Source of the DNA: Ceratobasidium sp. AG-K
Lineage: Eukaryota; Basidiomycota; Agaricomycetes; Cantharellales; Ceratobasidiaceae
Direction: 5' to 3'
Assembly (NCBI GenBank): GCA_037039685.1
Contig: JAWNGF010000003.1
Coordinates: 5,283,071-5,347,070, forward strand
DNA length: 64,000 bases
Part shown: positions 32,284 through 41,920 of the stretch, in pieces
Layout of the letters: every line of letters starts with the position of its first letter
Numbering within the stretch: the stretch's first letter is position 1
Translations under genes and position numbers: made by a program
Notes under the pieces: model-generated
What the model was told of the DNA's origin: nothing
Database searches by the model: none
The model's input: only the letters and a program-made list of their open reading frames with translations

Positions 32284-33636
32284 ATGTCAAGAGCCCCATC
32301 ACCTAGTCAAGGGGGATTTACCCAAATCTCAGCAACATCCGGACCAGAGGTAGTTGCACATGCAATCAATGCCTTAATAGACGAAGTGCGAAAAATTAAC
32401 GGTCACATTAATGCCTTAAATGGTATCACTTCTACCCTAGAACAGGGAATCGACAATAACATTGCAGATATCCACGCAATTCAAAATCAAACTGCACAAA
32501 TTGCACCCCTTCACCAATTAATGAATGCAGTATCTCAGTCACTTGCAAACCTAGGAGCAACACCCTCCACCACCGCGTCAACAACCACCCCAGGATATAA
32601 ACTCAAAATGCATCCCCCAGAAGAATTTTCTGGAGATGTAGATAAATTTGACGAGTTTAAGTCGCAATGTACCTTGTACATAAACCATACGTCGCCACAA
32701 GCAACCACAGAACAAAAAATCACTTATATCATGGGTTATTGCAAGGGGCCTGCCTATGTATGGATGCAACCTGGAATTGATGTAGACACAGCAAGAAGGG
32801 GAGCAACAAATTGGCTACACGACATGGATGAATTCTGGAACGAAATGCAAGCTAGGTTTGGCGATGTTCACAAGATCGACCGATATAGACAATTATACAA
32901 GAAATTGATCCAGAAGAACTCTGTCCAAGATTATCTACAAGACTTTGTCACTTATTCATCGGTACTCGGGTACACTGATCGAGTACTTCGCGATGATTTC
33001 TATGATGGTCTTAAGGATGAAATCAAGATGGCCATGGTGTCACAGAACTTTAAACCCCACGAAGTGACAAGGACATTCAACCAAGTTCGCGAAAGAGCCC
33101 TGGAAATTGACTCCACAATGAATGCTATTAACGCACCAACGAAGTTGCAAAGCCCACAAACCACCACTTCGAAACAAAGTACTTCCAAGACAATCACAAG
33201 TACTCCAAACGCCTCACTAGGTCAAAGATTCAATGTAAATGACCGAGTCTTTATGTCAAAACCTACAGGGGGGGTGCAATACGGCAAAATCTCAAGCATT
33301 ACCCGAAACGCCAAGGGCCGTCCAGTTCCACAGATCTCCTGGGATGATGGGACAAAAGGAAATGTCCCTTTTGGAGCAATTCAAAGAGACACCCGAACCA
33401 GTAACCTCAACGCTCCTACCATCCAAACACCCAAACCATCCACTCCTGCTAAAGACCCTAATGCAATGGACCTTGATGGAAAAGGAAAAGGACCAATGAT
33501 TTGCTTCACCTGCGGCGGCAAGGGACACTCAGCAAGAGTCTGTCCTTCCAAAAACACAGCGTCAGGATTTGAAGCTCAGATTGAAGAAATCTCTTCAGAC
33601 ACCGAATCGGGAAAAGACGTCACCGGGGCTTATTAA
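32284..33636 (+). CDS. Gag of B1 (intact, about 450 residues)
   Basis: ATG 32284 (MSRAPSPSQGG) is the first ATG of the predicted transcript. The N-terminus is short and helical; a capsid-like region follows from PPEEFSGDVDKFDEFKSQC, with YIMGYCKGPAYVW and the DDFYDGLKDEIK segment. Residues about 315-370 (NDRVFM...GKISSI...ISWDDGTKGNVPF) look like a small Tudor/SH3-type barrel, unusual for Gag. A single zinc knuckle CFTCGGKGHSARVC is near 33505-33546. Ends with TAA at 33634-33636. Forms the virus-like particle and packages RNA. Confidence 0.85.
   Translation: MSRAPSPSQGGFTQISATSGPEVVAHAINALIDEVRKINGHINALNGITSTLEQGIDNNIADIHAIQNQTAQIAPLHQLMNAVSQSLANLGATPSTTASTTTPGYKLKMHPPEEFSGDVDKFDEFKSQCTLYINHTSPQATTEQKITYIMGYCKGPAYVWMQPGIDVDTARRGATNWLHDMDEFWNEMQARFGDVHKIDRYRQLYKKLIQKNSVQDYLQDFVTYSSVLGYTDRVLRDDFYDGLKDEIKMAMVSQNFKPHEVTRTFNQVRERALEIDSTMNAINAPTKLQSPQTTTSKQSTSKTITSTPNASLGQRFNVNDRVFMSKPTGGVQYGKISSITRNAKGRPVPQISWDDGTKGNVPFGAIQRDTRTSNLNAPTIQTPKPSTPAKDPNAMDLDGKGKGPMICFTCGGKGHSARVCPSKNTASGFEAQIEEISSDTESGKDVTGAY
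33609..33615 (+). promoter_or_regulatory. Candidate -1 frameshift heptamer, gag to pol (B1)
   Basis: G GGA AAA in Gag register within TCGGGAAAAG, as in family A. From here the -1 frame is open for 60 nt to the Pol ATG at 33672 and beyond, so a fusion needs no Pol start codon. Confidence 0.7.
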
Positions 33637-36600
33637 GGAGCCAAGTACTCGGTGATATTTTAGCTAGTAATATGGATGAACTAGAAATCATGTCAATATC
33701 AAATGAAAACCAATTATACCTTGATTTCACCGCTCATCCACTAGTTACGGCTCCTGGTTCTAAGTCAGTTAACAGATCAAAAAGATTCTCTGGACAAGCA
33801 CTTCTTGACTGTGGCGCAACCTCCTGTTTCATCAACCCTTCCCTAGCAAAAGAGGCAAACCTCCCCCTTTTCCAACACGAAAGACCTAAGACTCTGCGAG
33901 TTATAGACGGACGAGAAGTCTCGTCTGGAAAAGTCACCCACTATACCAAATTTAAACTTGTCATGGGAACACATTCCAGCGAAATAGAATGTCATGTCAC
34001 AAACATTGGAAGACACCCTATCGTACTCGGGATGTCATGGCTCAAGAAACATAACCCACAAATTAATTGGAAAAATAGGACAATTGCATACACAAGCGAG
34101 TTCTGCTCAAAAAACTGCCTAGAAGTCCCATCTACACTCCAAATCGCAGCAGAAACCACATTACCAGAGGAATACAAAGAGTTCGCAGATGTGTTCGACG
34201 AGTCCAGATTAGAAGAACTCCCACCTCACAGGCCAACTGACATTACGCTCGACCTCCTACCAGAAGCTAAACTAAAGCATGGCCCTATTTACAAAACATC
34301 CCCAGCTGAAGACAAAGAAATGAAAAAAGTACTAGAAACCCTTATCCGAAGGGGACACATTCAGATTTCTAAGTCTCCTTTGGCTTCCCCGGTTCTGTTT
34401 GTCAAAAAACCACATCCAGAAGATCCAAACAACCCAGAATTACGCTTTTGCGTTGACTACAGATATGTGAACTCGCTATGCAAATTCAACGCAAGTGGAA
34501 TACCTCTATTGGACCAGTGGTTAAGGGCCCTGGAAGGATTTGTCATTGGCACCACTCTAGACTTGGCACAAGGATTCCATCAAACCCGAATAGCAGCAGG
34601 CCATGAATGGAAAACAGCATTCAAAACTCAATACGGCATGTACGAATGGAAAGTCATGCCCTTTGGTCTCAAAAACGCCCCATCAAGCTTCCAGTCCCTA
34701 ATGAACTCTATATTCAGGGACATTATGGGGGTTTTCGTACTCGTATACATTGATGATATCTTTGTTTTTTCCAAACGAGTCGAAGATCATCCAGGACACG
34801 TGAAAGAGGTGCTAAGAAGACTAAGGGAACACAAGCTGATTGCGAAATTGAAGAAATGCAAGTTCCACCAAACTAAACTGGACTGGGTAGGATTGGTCAT
34901 TTCCAATAAAGGAATCGAAACGGATCAGGAAAAGGTCACGGCGGCTATGAATTGGAAAGCTCCCAAAAACGTCAAACAAGTTCAAGAATTCCTAGGATTC
35001 GTCAATTTCTATCGAAGATTCATTCAAGACTTTGCCGGCAAAGCCAGACCTCTGTACAACCTACTTAAGAAGGATCAAAAGTGGCAATGGACAAGCAAAG
35101 AACAAGAGGCCATGAATGCACTAAAAGAAGCTCTTAAAGTGGCACCCGTAATGATGCAGCCCGACCAGAATAAGGAATTTTTCCTCGAGACAGATGCGTC
35201 GGGATTTGCCACAGGAGCAGTTTTATCTCAGAAGGATGAAGAAGGGAAATTACACCCTGTAGCTTTCCTTTCCAAATCACTAAATCCGGCTGAGCGAAAC
35301 TATGACATTTTCGACAAAGAACTATTGGCAATAATTAGAGCTTTCAAAGAATGGCGGCACCTACTTCAAGGCACAGAAAAAGCCATTCAAGTGATAACAG
35401 ATCACAAAAACTTGGAATACTTCTCATCATCCAAACAATTGAATCAACGCCAAATCCGCTGGATGAATTTCTTGGTAGACTTCAACTTCCAAATCTTGTA
35501 CAGGCCAGGAAGCCAAAACAAAAAGGCAGACATTCTCTCAAGGCGATATGACCTGGAGCCTTTGGGGGGGGTAGAGAACCAAGTCCTCCTCAAACCAGAC
35601 ATTTTCATTTCGGCTATTACCCCAGACCAGGAGATCAACGATCTAATCAGAGAAGCAATCCTTGAGGATCCCAGATTGGAAGAAGCCCACAATAAGCTGA
35701 GAAATGGAGAAAAAGTCAAAGATTGGGAATACAGAGAAGGACTCCTAATGTTCAAAGGGAAGATCTTTGTCCCCAAGGATGAAACCATCAGAAACCTGAT
35801 ATTGGAATCGCGCCATGACAATATTACAGCTGGGCATCCTGGACAAACAAGAACATTAGAATTGGTCTCAAGAACTTACTACTGGCCAACCATGAAGAAA
35901 TTTGTCAACTCCTACGTGTCACACTGCGAAACATGCATTCGAATTAAACCATTGAACCAACTCCCCACAGGACTACTGCGTCCTTTACATATCCCTGAGA
36001 GACCCTGGGAAGAGATCTCCTATGACATGATCGTAGGGCTCCCAGAATCAGAAGGATATGACGCAATCTTGACAGTTGTAGATCGGTTCTCCAAAATGGC
36101 ACACTATCTCCCTTGCAAATCAACGGCCACAGCAGTAGACATAGCCAATATCTTCATTGCAAACATTTGGAAACTTCATGGCATCCCAAAAGCAACAGTC
36201 TCGGATAGAGGATCCACTTTCAACTCAAAGTTCATTAGGCATTTGTACAAACGGTTAGACGTAAAACCTACCTTCAGCACAGCCTACCATCCAAGGACAG
36301 ACGGACAGTCAGAACGAGCAAACCAAGTCGTTGAAATCTTCATCAGAGCTTTTGTCAACCATAGGCAAAACGACTGGGTGGCCCTACTCCCTATGGCAGA
36401 ATTTGCTTACAACAACGGAATTCAAGCATCCACTGGCAAAACCCCTTTCCAAATCTGCCAGGGTTTCAACCCTAGAATGAACATCGGGGAAGAATCAGAC
36501 TATACTGTTCCTGAAGCTGATGCCCATGCGGAATTCCTGTTGAAAGGATACGACGAAGTCAAAGCTGCCCTCATCCTAGCAAATCAGTCCTATAAATACT

Positions 36601-37070
36601 ACTTTGATAAAGGAGCCAAAGAACCAGAAGAGATAAACCCAGGGGATAGAGTCTGGCTTAATCATCAGAACATTTCAACAGACAGACCCTCAGTAAAACT
36701 CTCCCACAAAGTTTTAGGCCCTTACAAAGTAATGGAAAAAGTAGGAACTCATGCCTTTAGACTGGAATTACCAAAATCAATGAAAGTTCATCCTGTCTTC
36801 CACGTCATGCTGCTCAAGAAATTCCACTCTGATCCCCACGGCCGCGAACCCGCTCAACCACCCCCTATTGTCACACAAGATGGGGAGGAAGAATGGGAAG
36901 TCGAAGAGATCCTTAATTCCAAGAAAATCCGCCGTCAACTCCACTATTACGTTAAGTGGAAAGGATACTCTCATGCAGACAACTCTTGGCAGTCAAAGGA
37001 AGATCTCAAGAACGCTCCCGAACTGGTTGATAAATTTCACAAACTCCACCCCACCGCGCCAGGCCCTTAG
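33612..37070 (+). CDS. Pol of B1 (intact protease-RT-RNase H-integrase-chromodomain)
   Basis: Open for 1153 codons from the slip site (1132 from ATG 33672). Protease LLDCGATSC (near 33805), RT with VYIDDIF (near 34743), RNase H ETDASG (near 35188), integrase zinc finger H...GHPGQT and CETCIRIK (35815-35950), catalytic core VVDRFSK, SDRGSTF and the Glu of QSERANQ, and a chromodomain EVEEILNSKK...WKGYSHADNSW at the C-terminus (36892-37040). All catalytic acids are present. Ends at TAG 37068-37070, 10 nt before the LTR, with no ORF3 in this family. Carries out all steps of reverse transcription and integration. Confidence 0.9.
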   Translation, partial: KRRHRGLLRSQVLGDILASNMDELEIMSISNENQLYLDFTAHPLVTAPGSKSVNRSKRFSGQALLDCGATSCFINPSLAKEANLPLFQHERPKTLRVIDGREVSSGKVTHYTKFKLVMGTHSSEIECHVTNIGRHPIVLGMSWLKKHNPQINWKNRTIAYTSEFCSKNCLEVPSTLQIAAETTLPEEYKEFADVFDESRLEELPPHRPTDITLDLLPEAKLKHGPIYKTSPAEDKEMKKVLETLIRRGHIQISKSPLASPVLFVKKPHPEDPNNPELRFCVDYRYVNSLCKFNASGIPLLDQWLRALEGFVIGTTLDLAQGFHQTRIAAGHEWKTAFKTQYGMYEWKVMPFGLKNAPSSFQSLMNSIFRDIMGVFVLVYIDDIFVFSKRVEDHPGHVKEVLRRLREHKLIAKLKKCKFHQTKLDWVGLVISNKGIETDQEKVTAAMNWKAPKNVKQVQEFLGFVNFYRRFIQDFAGKARPLYNLLKKDQKWQWTSKEQEAMNALKEALKVAPVMMQPDQNKEFFLETDASGFATGAVLSQKDEEGKLHPVAFLSKSLNPAERNYDIFDKELLAIIRAFKEWRHLLQGTEKAIQVITDHKNLEYFSSSKQLNQRQIRWMNFLVDFNFQILYRPGSQNKKADILSRRYDLEPLGGVENQVLLKPDIFISAITPDQEINDLIREAILEDPRLEEAHNKLRNGEKVKDWEYREGLLMFKGKIFVPKDETIRNLILESRHDNITAGHPGQTRTLELVSRTYYWPTMKKFVNSYVSHCETCIRIKPLNQLPTGLLRPLHIPERPWEEISYDMIVGLPESEGYDAILTVVDRFSKMAHYLPCKSTATAVDIANIFIANIWKLHGIPKATVSDRGSTFNSKFIRHLYKRLDVKPTFSTAYHPRTDGQSERANQVVEIFIRAFVNHRQNDWVALLPMAEFAYNNGIQASTGKTPFQICQGFNPRMNIGEESDYTVPEADAHAEFLLKGYDEVKAALILANQSYKYYFDKGAKEPEEINPGDRVWLNHQNISTDRPSVKLSHKVLGPYKVMEKVGTHAFRLELPKSMKVHPVFHVMLLKKFHSDPHGREPAQPPPIVTQDGEEEWEVEEILNSKKIRRQLHYYVKWKGYSHADNSWQSKEDLKNAPELVDKFHKLHPTAPGP

Positions 37071-37080
37071 GAGGGGGTAA
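37071..37080 (+). other. Polypurine tract of B1
   Basis: GAGGGGGTAA directly before the 3' LTR; the purine run starts in the Pol stop codon. Confidence 0.7.
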
Positions 37081-37494
37081 TGTCATGAGCTGACTAAGCT
37101 CAGACATTTTATTCTGATTTTATATTTTTTTTCCGAACACTTTCCTTTTTGGGTACAAATGTCCTCTGGCGCTTAACTTGTATCATGTGATGTATTTGTC
37201 TTTCCATTTGATATTGGTGATGCTTCCGGAACTTCCAGAATGTCGAGTCATATCTCTTATCTCGCTTATCATCGGTTGTACTCGGCTTTCCCACACTGAT
37301 AGATGATGACGTGGCATTGATCCCTCATGTATATAAACCCAGAGGTCAAGCCGGTTAACGACAAGGCTTGACCTCCTCTCCACTAGGACTTGTACAATCA
37401 AATCCTCTTACTAAACACTACTCCTTGGGTTCTAAGACTTACTTAAGTCGAACCCCTTAACCTTCTATATACCTAATCAACCCAAGTCAGGACA
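37081..37494 (+). repeat. 3' LTR of B1
   Basis: 414 bp, one difference from the 5' LTR. Followed by GTATG (37495-37499), the target duplication. Confidence 0.95.
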
Positions 37495-37499
37495 GTATG

Positions 37500-37901
37500 C
37501 CAAACCCCCTCACCTCTAGCAATTACTCATACCCGCCTACCACAACAGAAGCCAACAATAATTGGCCTGCACTGGAGCAGGCCAAAAGTAGTCAAGCAAC
37601 CTGGGGACCCAGCCCCACTCCCACCGCCACTGAACCCCCTTTTGGGGAGCGCCCCAAAGCCAACCCTCCTATGCGGCGGTCCTCCGGGACCCCCCTTGTA
37701 CCCATGGTCCCTGCTCCCGCCCCCACAGCCAACAACTTGCCCACCCCGCCTGAAATCCCCGCCAATCCCTTGCTGCTCAAGCAGCAATTCAACAAAGCAA
37801 TGGAACAGGCTTGACTCCAAATTGAGCAACTTATGGCCAAGGTCAAGCGGCAGCTTGACAACACACCCCCTTCCCCAACATACGACCGAATGCCATGCAA
37901 C
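37500..37901 (+). pseudogene. ORF3 of family C, part 2
   Basis: Joins part 1 in frame once B1 and one GTATG are removed (the codon ATG spans the duplication). 134 codons, very rich in Pro, Thr and Ala (for example PAPAPTANNLPTPPEIP), then a helical segment beginning LLLKQQFNKAMEQA. A TGA at 37812-37814 interrupts it, again likely from CGA. Cut at 37901 by the solo B LTR. Confidence 0.65.
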
Positions 37902-38316
37902 TGTCCCAACTTGGGTTAATTAGGTATAGGAAAGTTAAGGGGTTCGACTTGGAGAAGTCTTAGAACCCAAGGAGTAGTGATAGTTAAGAGGATTTGATTT
38001 AGCAAGTCCTAGTGGAGAAGAGGTCAAGCTCTGTCGTTAACCGGCTTGACCTCTGGGTTTATATACATGAGGGAACCGTGCCACGTCATCATATATCAGT
38101 GTGGGAAAGCCGAGTACAACCGATGATAAGCGAGATAAGAGACATGACTCGACATTCTGGAAGTTCCGGAAGCATCACCAATATCAAATGAAAAGACAAA
38201 TACATCACATGATACAAGTTTAAGCGCCAGAGGACATTTGTACCAAAAAAGGAAAGTGTTCGGAAAAAAAGATATAAAATCGGAATAAAATGTCTGAGCT
38301 TAGTCAGCTCATGACA
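37902..38316 (-). repeat. Family B solo LTR in family C ORF3
   Basis: 415 bp, minus orientation, with perfect GCAAC duplications at 37897-37901 and 38317-38321. A full B element inserted here and was reduced to one LTR by recombination between its own LTRs. Confidence 0.95.
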
Positions 38317-38321
38317 GCAAC

Positions 38322-38609
38322 GCCAAGGTCCTGGAGGCCTATGAAATGGTCCAATGGGGGGAGCTCTCCCCCCCTGCCCTCGAACATTGGTGCAACGCGC
38401 GCCAAGAAGCATGGGTCAACCAGGAGCGACAGTCCCTACTTGAGCAAGAACGGCAATGCTCTCAGGCCTTCCATCAACTGGTTCAGTGTGAACCGGACTT
38501 TGAGCAGGCCAAATGGGATGCAATGAACGAGCGCCTGGAGGAGGATATGCGGGCCTTGGCAGAGCTGGAAGGATGGGTGGCAATCAAGGAATGGATCACC
38601 CGGAAGTAG
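38322..38609 (+). pseudogene. ORF3 of family C, part 3 (C-terminus)
   Basis: Rejoins part 2 in frame after removing the solo LTR. 95 codons to TAG 38607-38609, a charged, Trp- and Gln-rich helical region (VQWGELSPPALEHW, WVNQERQSLLEQERQ, WVAIKEWITRK), comparable in character with the Trp-rich C-terminal half of family A ORF3. The whole family C ORF3 would be 421 codons, with one internal TGA. Confidence 0.65.
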
Positions 38610-38635
38610 TCGTGCACAGTCCCCTACGCCCGACC

Positions 38636-38649
38636 TACAGGGGGGGCAA
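38636..38649 (+). other. Polypurine tract of family C
   Basis: ACAGGGGGGGCAA run directly before the 3' LTR. Confidence 0.65.
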
Positions 38650-39201
38650 TGTTGTGACCCATGTACAACATCCTTGGACTCTGGCTGCGTGGCTTGGACT
38701 CTGGCGCCCTAAGCGCCAATGTACAATGTATGGCCCTCTCCCACGTTTAGTGCGGTGTATGGATGACGTGTCACCTTGGCCCATATGGCCTTGCTGTCTT
38801 CTGGATCTTTCCCTTGGAAGGATTGTGCTTCTGGAATGTTCTTCCAGAAGTACTTTGAGATTGCTGACTGATACTGGCGCCTGATTGGCCAGTTTATGTA
38901 TTGTACCACTTTGAGGCAGAAATGCCTCATGCTATATATACTGGCTTGCAAGCATGGACTCACTCCAGCTTGCTTTGCCTCGTCATCTCTCCCCTCAGAG
39001 TGTACTCTAAAGTCCCAAAGGCCTTACAGCCTTTGTCTCTCATCTAAGTGGGCCTTTGGCCATCATCAGTATTGACGCTAAGGTTGCACTAGCAACTTAG
39101 CAAATGGTCTAAGGAGCCTATAAGGCATATCGAGGCCAGTCTCTACAACTAAGGCGAGAACGGTCACTGTTGTCGGTCAACCGGCATAGAGGGTTGCAAC
39201 A
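38650..39201 (+). repeat. 3' LTR of family C
   Basis: 552 bp, TGTTGTGACCC...GTTGCAACA. TATATATA at 38933-38940, then AGCTTGCTTTGC at 38967-38978, closely matching the family A self-primer AGCTTGTTTTGT. It predicts that the lost primer site read GCAAAGCAAGCT. The 5' LTR is not in the window. Confidence 0.8.
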
Positions 39202-39420
39202 GTATCCTTTGCAGTATTTTCTTCTTTTTGGGGGGAGTTTTGTGTTTTTTAATGTATTTGTTATTGACAAAGTTTCCTGAGGCTCCAGAGTCAATCAGGG
39301 AGGTGGTTGTGAGGTGTCTTGTTGGGCATTCAATCATGATTGGCACACAGAGTAGGTCTGCAAAGTTGGTGGAACAAAGATATATTTTGTTTACAGACTG
39401 ATTACAATTCTCCATGGAAA
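39202..39420 (-). pseudogene. Retropepsin fragment of another LTR element
   Basis: Minus-strand frame with the aspartic protease motif TTTSLIDSGASGNFVNNKY, flanked by LLCVPIMIECP. The Asp-Ser-Gly-Ala-Ser active site is that of Ty3/gypsy protease. It is cut on the left by the family C LTR and on the right by an LTR-like sequence. No CpG dinucleotides were seen, so it is old. Confidence 0.6.
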
Positions 39421-39893
39421 TGTCATGACCCAAGGGATCAGGGCCACACTGTTTTTCTAAGTCAAGTTTATTCAGATGTGTGCACCATTTTAGAGATAAT
39501 CACAGTCATGTGATGTAACATGTAATTGTTTTGTAACTCCTCAATGTGGTGTAACTCAGACTTAGTGATGTTCTTGTACCCCTGTACCATTGTATGATTA
39601 TTTTATATCATACCATCAGACCCTAAGTCTTGGCATCCTTCTGGTATATAACATGGGAGAGTTTGAGGCTTAAACCTCAGAACTCAACCACTTATCTCAA
39701 CATGAGTACTATTCCAACTCCACCTAGCCAAAGACCCTTCATGGTTGGCAGTTTGTCATTGCCCAGGCTCTCTAGCCAAGTGCATCTTACTCCTCCTGTG
39801 TGTCATTGCAAACCATCCATAATCCATGCCTGAGGTGTTGCTCATCCCATTGGGTGTTGAGTATTATCTTTCTGTTGTTGTTGGGCTCTGACA
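39421..39893 (+). repeat. Candidate solo LTR of an unnamed family
   Basis: Starts TGTCATGACCC and could end CTCTGACA, with a TATA-like GGTATATAACATGG near 39641-39654. No target duplication at these borders (GGAAA versus GTACT), so the limits are uncertain. It contains a short ORF from the ATG at 39702 that I do not consider a gene. Confidence 0.4.
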
Positions 39894-39980
39894 GTACTAG
39901 TTGAGCCTTAGGAAACACTGGGATCCCAGGCCATTGCCACCATCACCCTCCATGTCACCTGCCACAAGCACAGGTCCCCA

Positions 39981-40255
39981 GTGTCACAACTAAGCTTGCT
40001 GACAACTAAGAAAAGGTAAGTAACACCCAGGCCCAAGTCCTGTGGCAAATATAATGAGTAAAGGGTAAACCCTAAACCCAAAGGGATGGAGGTAAGGTGG
40101 TTTAATGAATAAGAGGGAGGTGGACAGCAACTAAGGCCTTAGTGTCTTAAGTAAGAGTGGGGTCAAGAGCCCACTTCAAGAGTAATGATAAATGCTTGAG
40201 TCCTATTGACAGGAGGTCAAGTCTTGGTTGTTACCAGACTTGACCCCTCAGTATA
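39981..40255 (-). repeat. Old family B-like LTR, first segment (split by Tc1-1)
   Basis: Reverse complement shows an order like LTR B: TATA-like sequence, then AAGACTTGACCT at B's self-primer position, ending in TTGTGACA. It continues after Tc1-1 at about 41872-41920. The Tc1 element sits in its TATA box (CAGTA|TA...TATGATGAGG). Confidence 0.5.
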
Positions 40256-41871
40256 CAGTGCTGCAAAAAATCAATCACAAAAACCATACATGGGTGGAGT
40301 TGGCCAAATAGAAAGGCACATATAAGCTTACATAAGCTCAGGGTATAGCTGTGGCTACCCTTGCTTCCTTGCTACATCTGTGTGGCAGTTTGGTCTTGTT
40401 TGGTCTTGTGGCTGTGGAGATATGCAAACTTTGGCAAAACAGTTTTTGCAATCAATTGTTTGCAGGCTTGGCACTGATGTCATGTTACATCATTATGACC
40501 TCAGATGACATCATGGTGACCTCATTGATGATGTCAGTGGCACCCCCAGTTGTATATCTACCACCCTGCTCACCACCCAGGACTGCAGCACCCCTCCAGC
40601 TCTTGTCCTTCATGCCTAAGGCCATTTCCCCCTCCAAGCTGGTTTCTGTGCTTGCTAAGCTTGATGCTGGCCTCTGTCATGCTGAAATCTCTAGGACTAC
40701 TGGAGTTGGTGAGGGACACATCTCTAAACTGCGCAATATACACTGTCCCAACCTTCCTTGCAAACCCCCAGGCCGTCCTCTCAAAGTCACCCCTGCTACA
40801 GCTTGCCACCTGGTTTGCTCTCTCACCTATGGCAACTCTGCTACTGCTTCCTCTGTGGCTAGGACATACAGGACAGCTGAGGGGCACACTCTTAGCCGTG
40901 AAACTGTCTGCCAGACACTCAAGGATGCTGGTTTAAAGGCCAAGAAGAAGGTTACGGAGCCCAAACTCCCTAAACATATCCGTGACGCTTGACTATCCTT
41001 TGCTTGTGCCCACTGCCACTGGACTGTCAAGGACTGGAAAGGGGTCATGTGGTCAGATGAGACCAAAATCAGCCGCCTAGGGTCAGATGGCCAACAATGG
41101 GTGTGGATTAGGCCTGGCCAGGAGCTTAGTGATGCAGCTATCCAGCCCACAGCTCACTCAGGTGGAGGGTCTATTCAGATTTGGGGCTGTTTTTGTTGGG
41201 ATGGGCCTGGCTATGCTACCAAGATTGAAGACACAGTTAACAAGGAGGTCTATGTGGAGATTCTGGAGGATGAGTTGATGCAGACTTTGGAGTATTATGG
41301 GAAGGAGGTGGAAGACATTATCTTCCAACAGGACAATGCTCCTGCTCACAAGTCCAAATTGGCAACAAATTGGCTAGCTGAAGATGGTTTTGAGGTCATG
41401 GAATGGCCTTCCAACTCCCCAGATCTCAATCCAATTGAAAACTTATGGGGCATCATCAAAAGGAGGCTGGGGGAGCATGAACATCCTCCAAGGGGGGTTT
41501 TGGAGCTGTGGGAAAGGTTTCAGGTGGAGTGGGAGAAGGTGGAGCCAGAGCTGTGTCAGAATCTGATCAACAGCATGCCTAATAGGATGAGGGAGGTGAT
41601 CAAGGCTAAGGGGGGGTCCATTAACTACTGATTTTGTCTGACTTTGTTATCCATGTATGCCTTGCAAACAATTGATTGCAAAAACCTTTTTGCCAGATGT
41701 TGCATTTCTCCCCAACCACAGATCCAAACAAGGCCAAACATGACTCATTTGGTAGCCAAAAAGCACAGTGACCTTGCATATGGCAACTGGCTGACATAAT
41801 CCAACACATCATTCCCCAGCTGGCCTGCACTACCTGCACATGGTTTTTGTGATTGATTTTTTGCAGCACTG
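40256..41871 (+). mobile_element. Tc1/mariner transposon Tc1-1 (defective)
   Basis: 1616 bp between TA duplications (40254-40255 and 41872-41873), with perfect 32-bp inverted ends (40256-40287 and 41840-41871) starting CAGTGCTGC. A degenerate subterminal inverted repeat (around GCAATCAATTGTTTGCA near 40449-40466 and 41662-41680) lies inside. The transposase has one in-frame TGA. Confidence 0.9.
40612..41631 (+). pseudogene. Transposase of Tc1-1 (DD34E, one TGA)
   Basis: From ATG 40612 (MPKAISPSKL) the frame is 340 codons, identical in length to the Tc1-2 transposase, interrupted only by TGA at 40990-40992 at the start of the catalytic domain (Arg is usual in RLxFA). N-terminal helix-turn-helix pair, then SDETK, FQQDNAPAH and NPIENLW. 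The second Asp and the Glu are separated by 34 residues. The upstream open region from 40351 is probably not translated. It would cut and paste the element at TA sites. Few CpG remain. Confidence 0.85.
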
Positions 41872-41920
41872 TATATGATGAGGCAAGAGTTGGGAGGGGA
41901 CAGTGACAGTACTAGGGCAG
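41872..41920 (-). repeat. Old family B-like LTR, second segment
   Basis: Continuation of 39981-40255 across the Tc1-1 insertion; the right border is not clear. Confidence 0.35.

Larger units (their letters stand above)
30547..37494 (+). mobile_element. Ty3/gypsy chromovirus copy B1, apparently intact
   Basis: 6948 bp with 414-bp LTRs that differ at a single site (AATCGACCC versus AATCAACCC) and GTATG duplications (30542-30546 and 37495-37499). Contains a self-priming site, an ATG-free leader with two pre-gag ORFs, Gag and Pol without stops, a polypurine tract and all catalytic motifs. It is the best candidate for an autonomous element in the window. Confidence 0.95.
25599..39201 (+). mobile_element. 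Ty3/gypsy chromovirus family C, 5'-truncated, split by B1 and a solo LTR
   Basis: Starts in mid-Gag at the family B LTR and runs through Pol and ORF3 to a 552-bp 3' LTR. ORF3 is interrupted twice, by B1 (30547-37494, duplication GTATG) and a solo B LTR (37902-38316, duplication GCAAC). Removing both restores one in-frame ORF3. Gag and Pol hold at least seven in-frame TGA codons, and RT and RNase H each have a catalytic Asp changed to Asn. Confidence 0.9.

Noticed and set aside
33672..33674. ATG as the sole start of B1 Pol
   Set aside because: The frame is already open from the GGGAAAA site 60 nt upstream, so frameshift fusion is the better model; the ATG is kept as an alternative.
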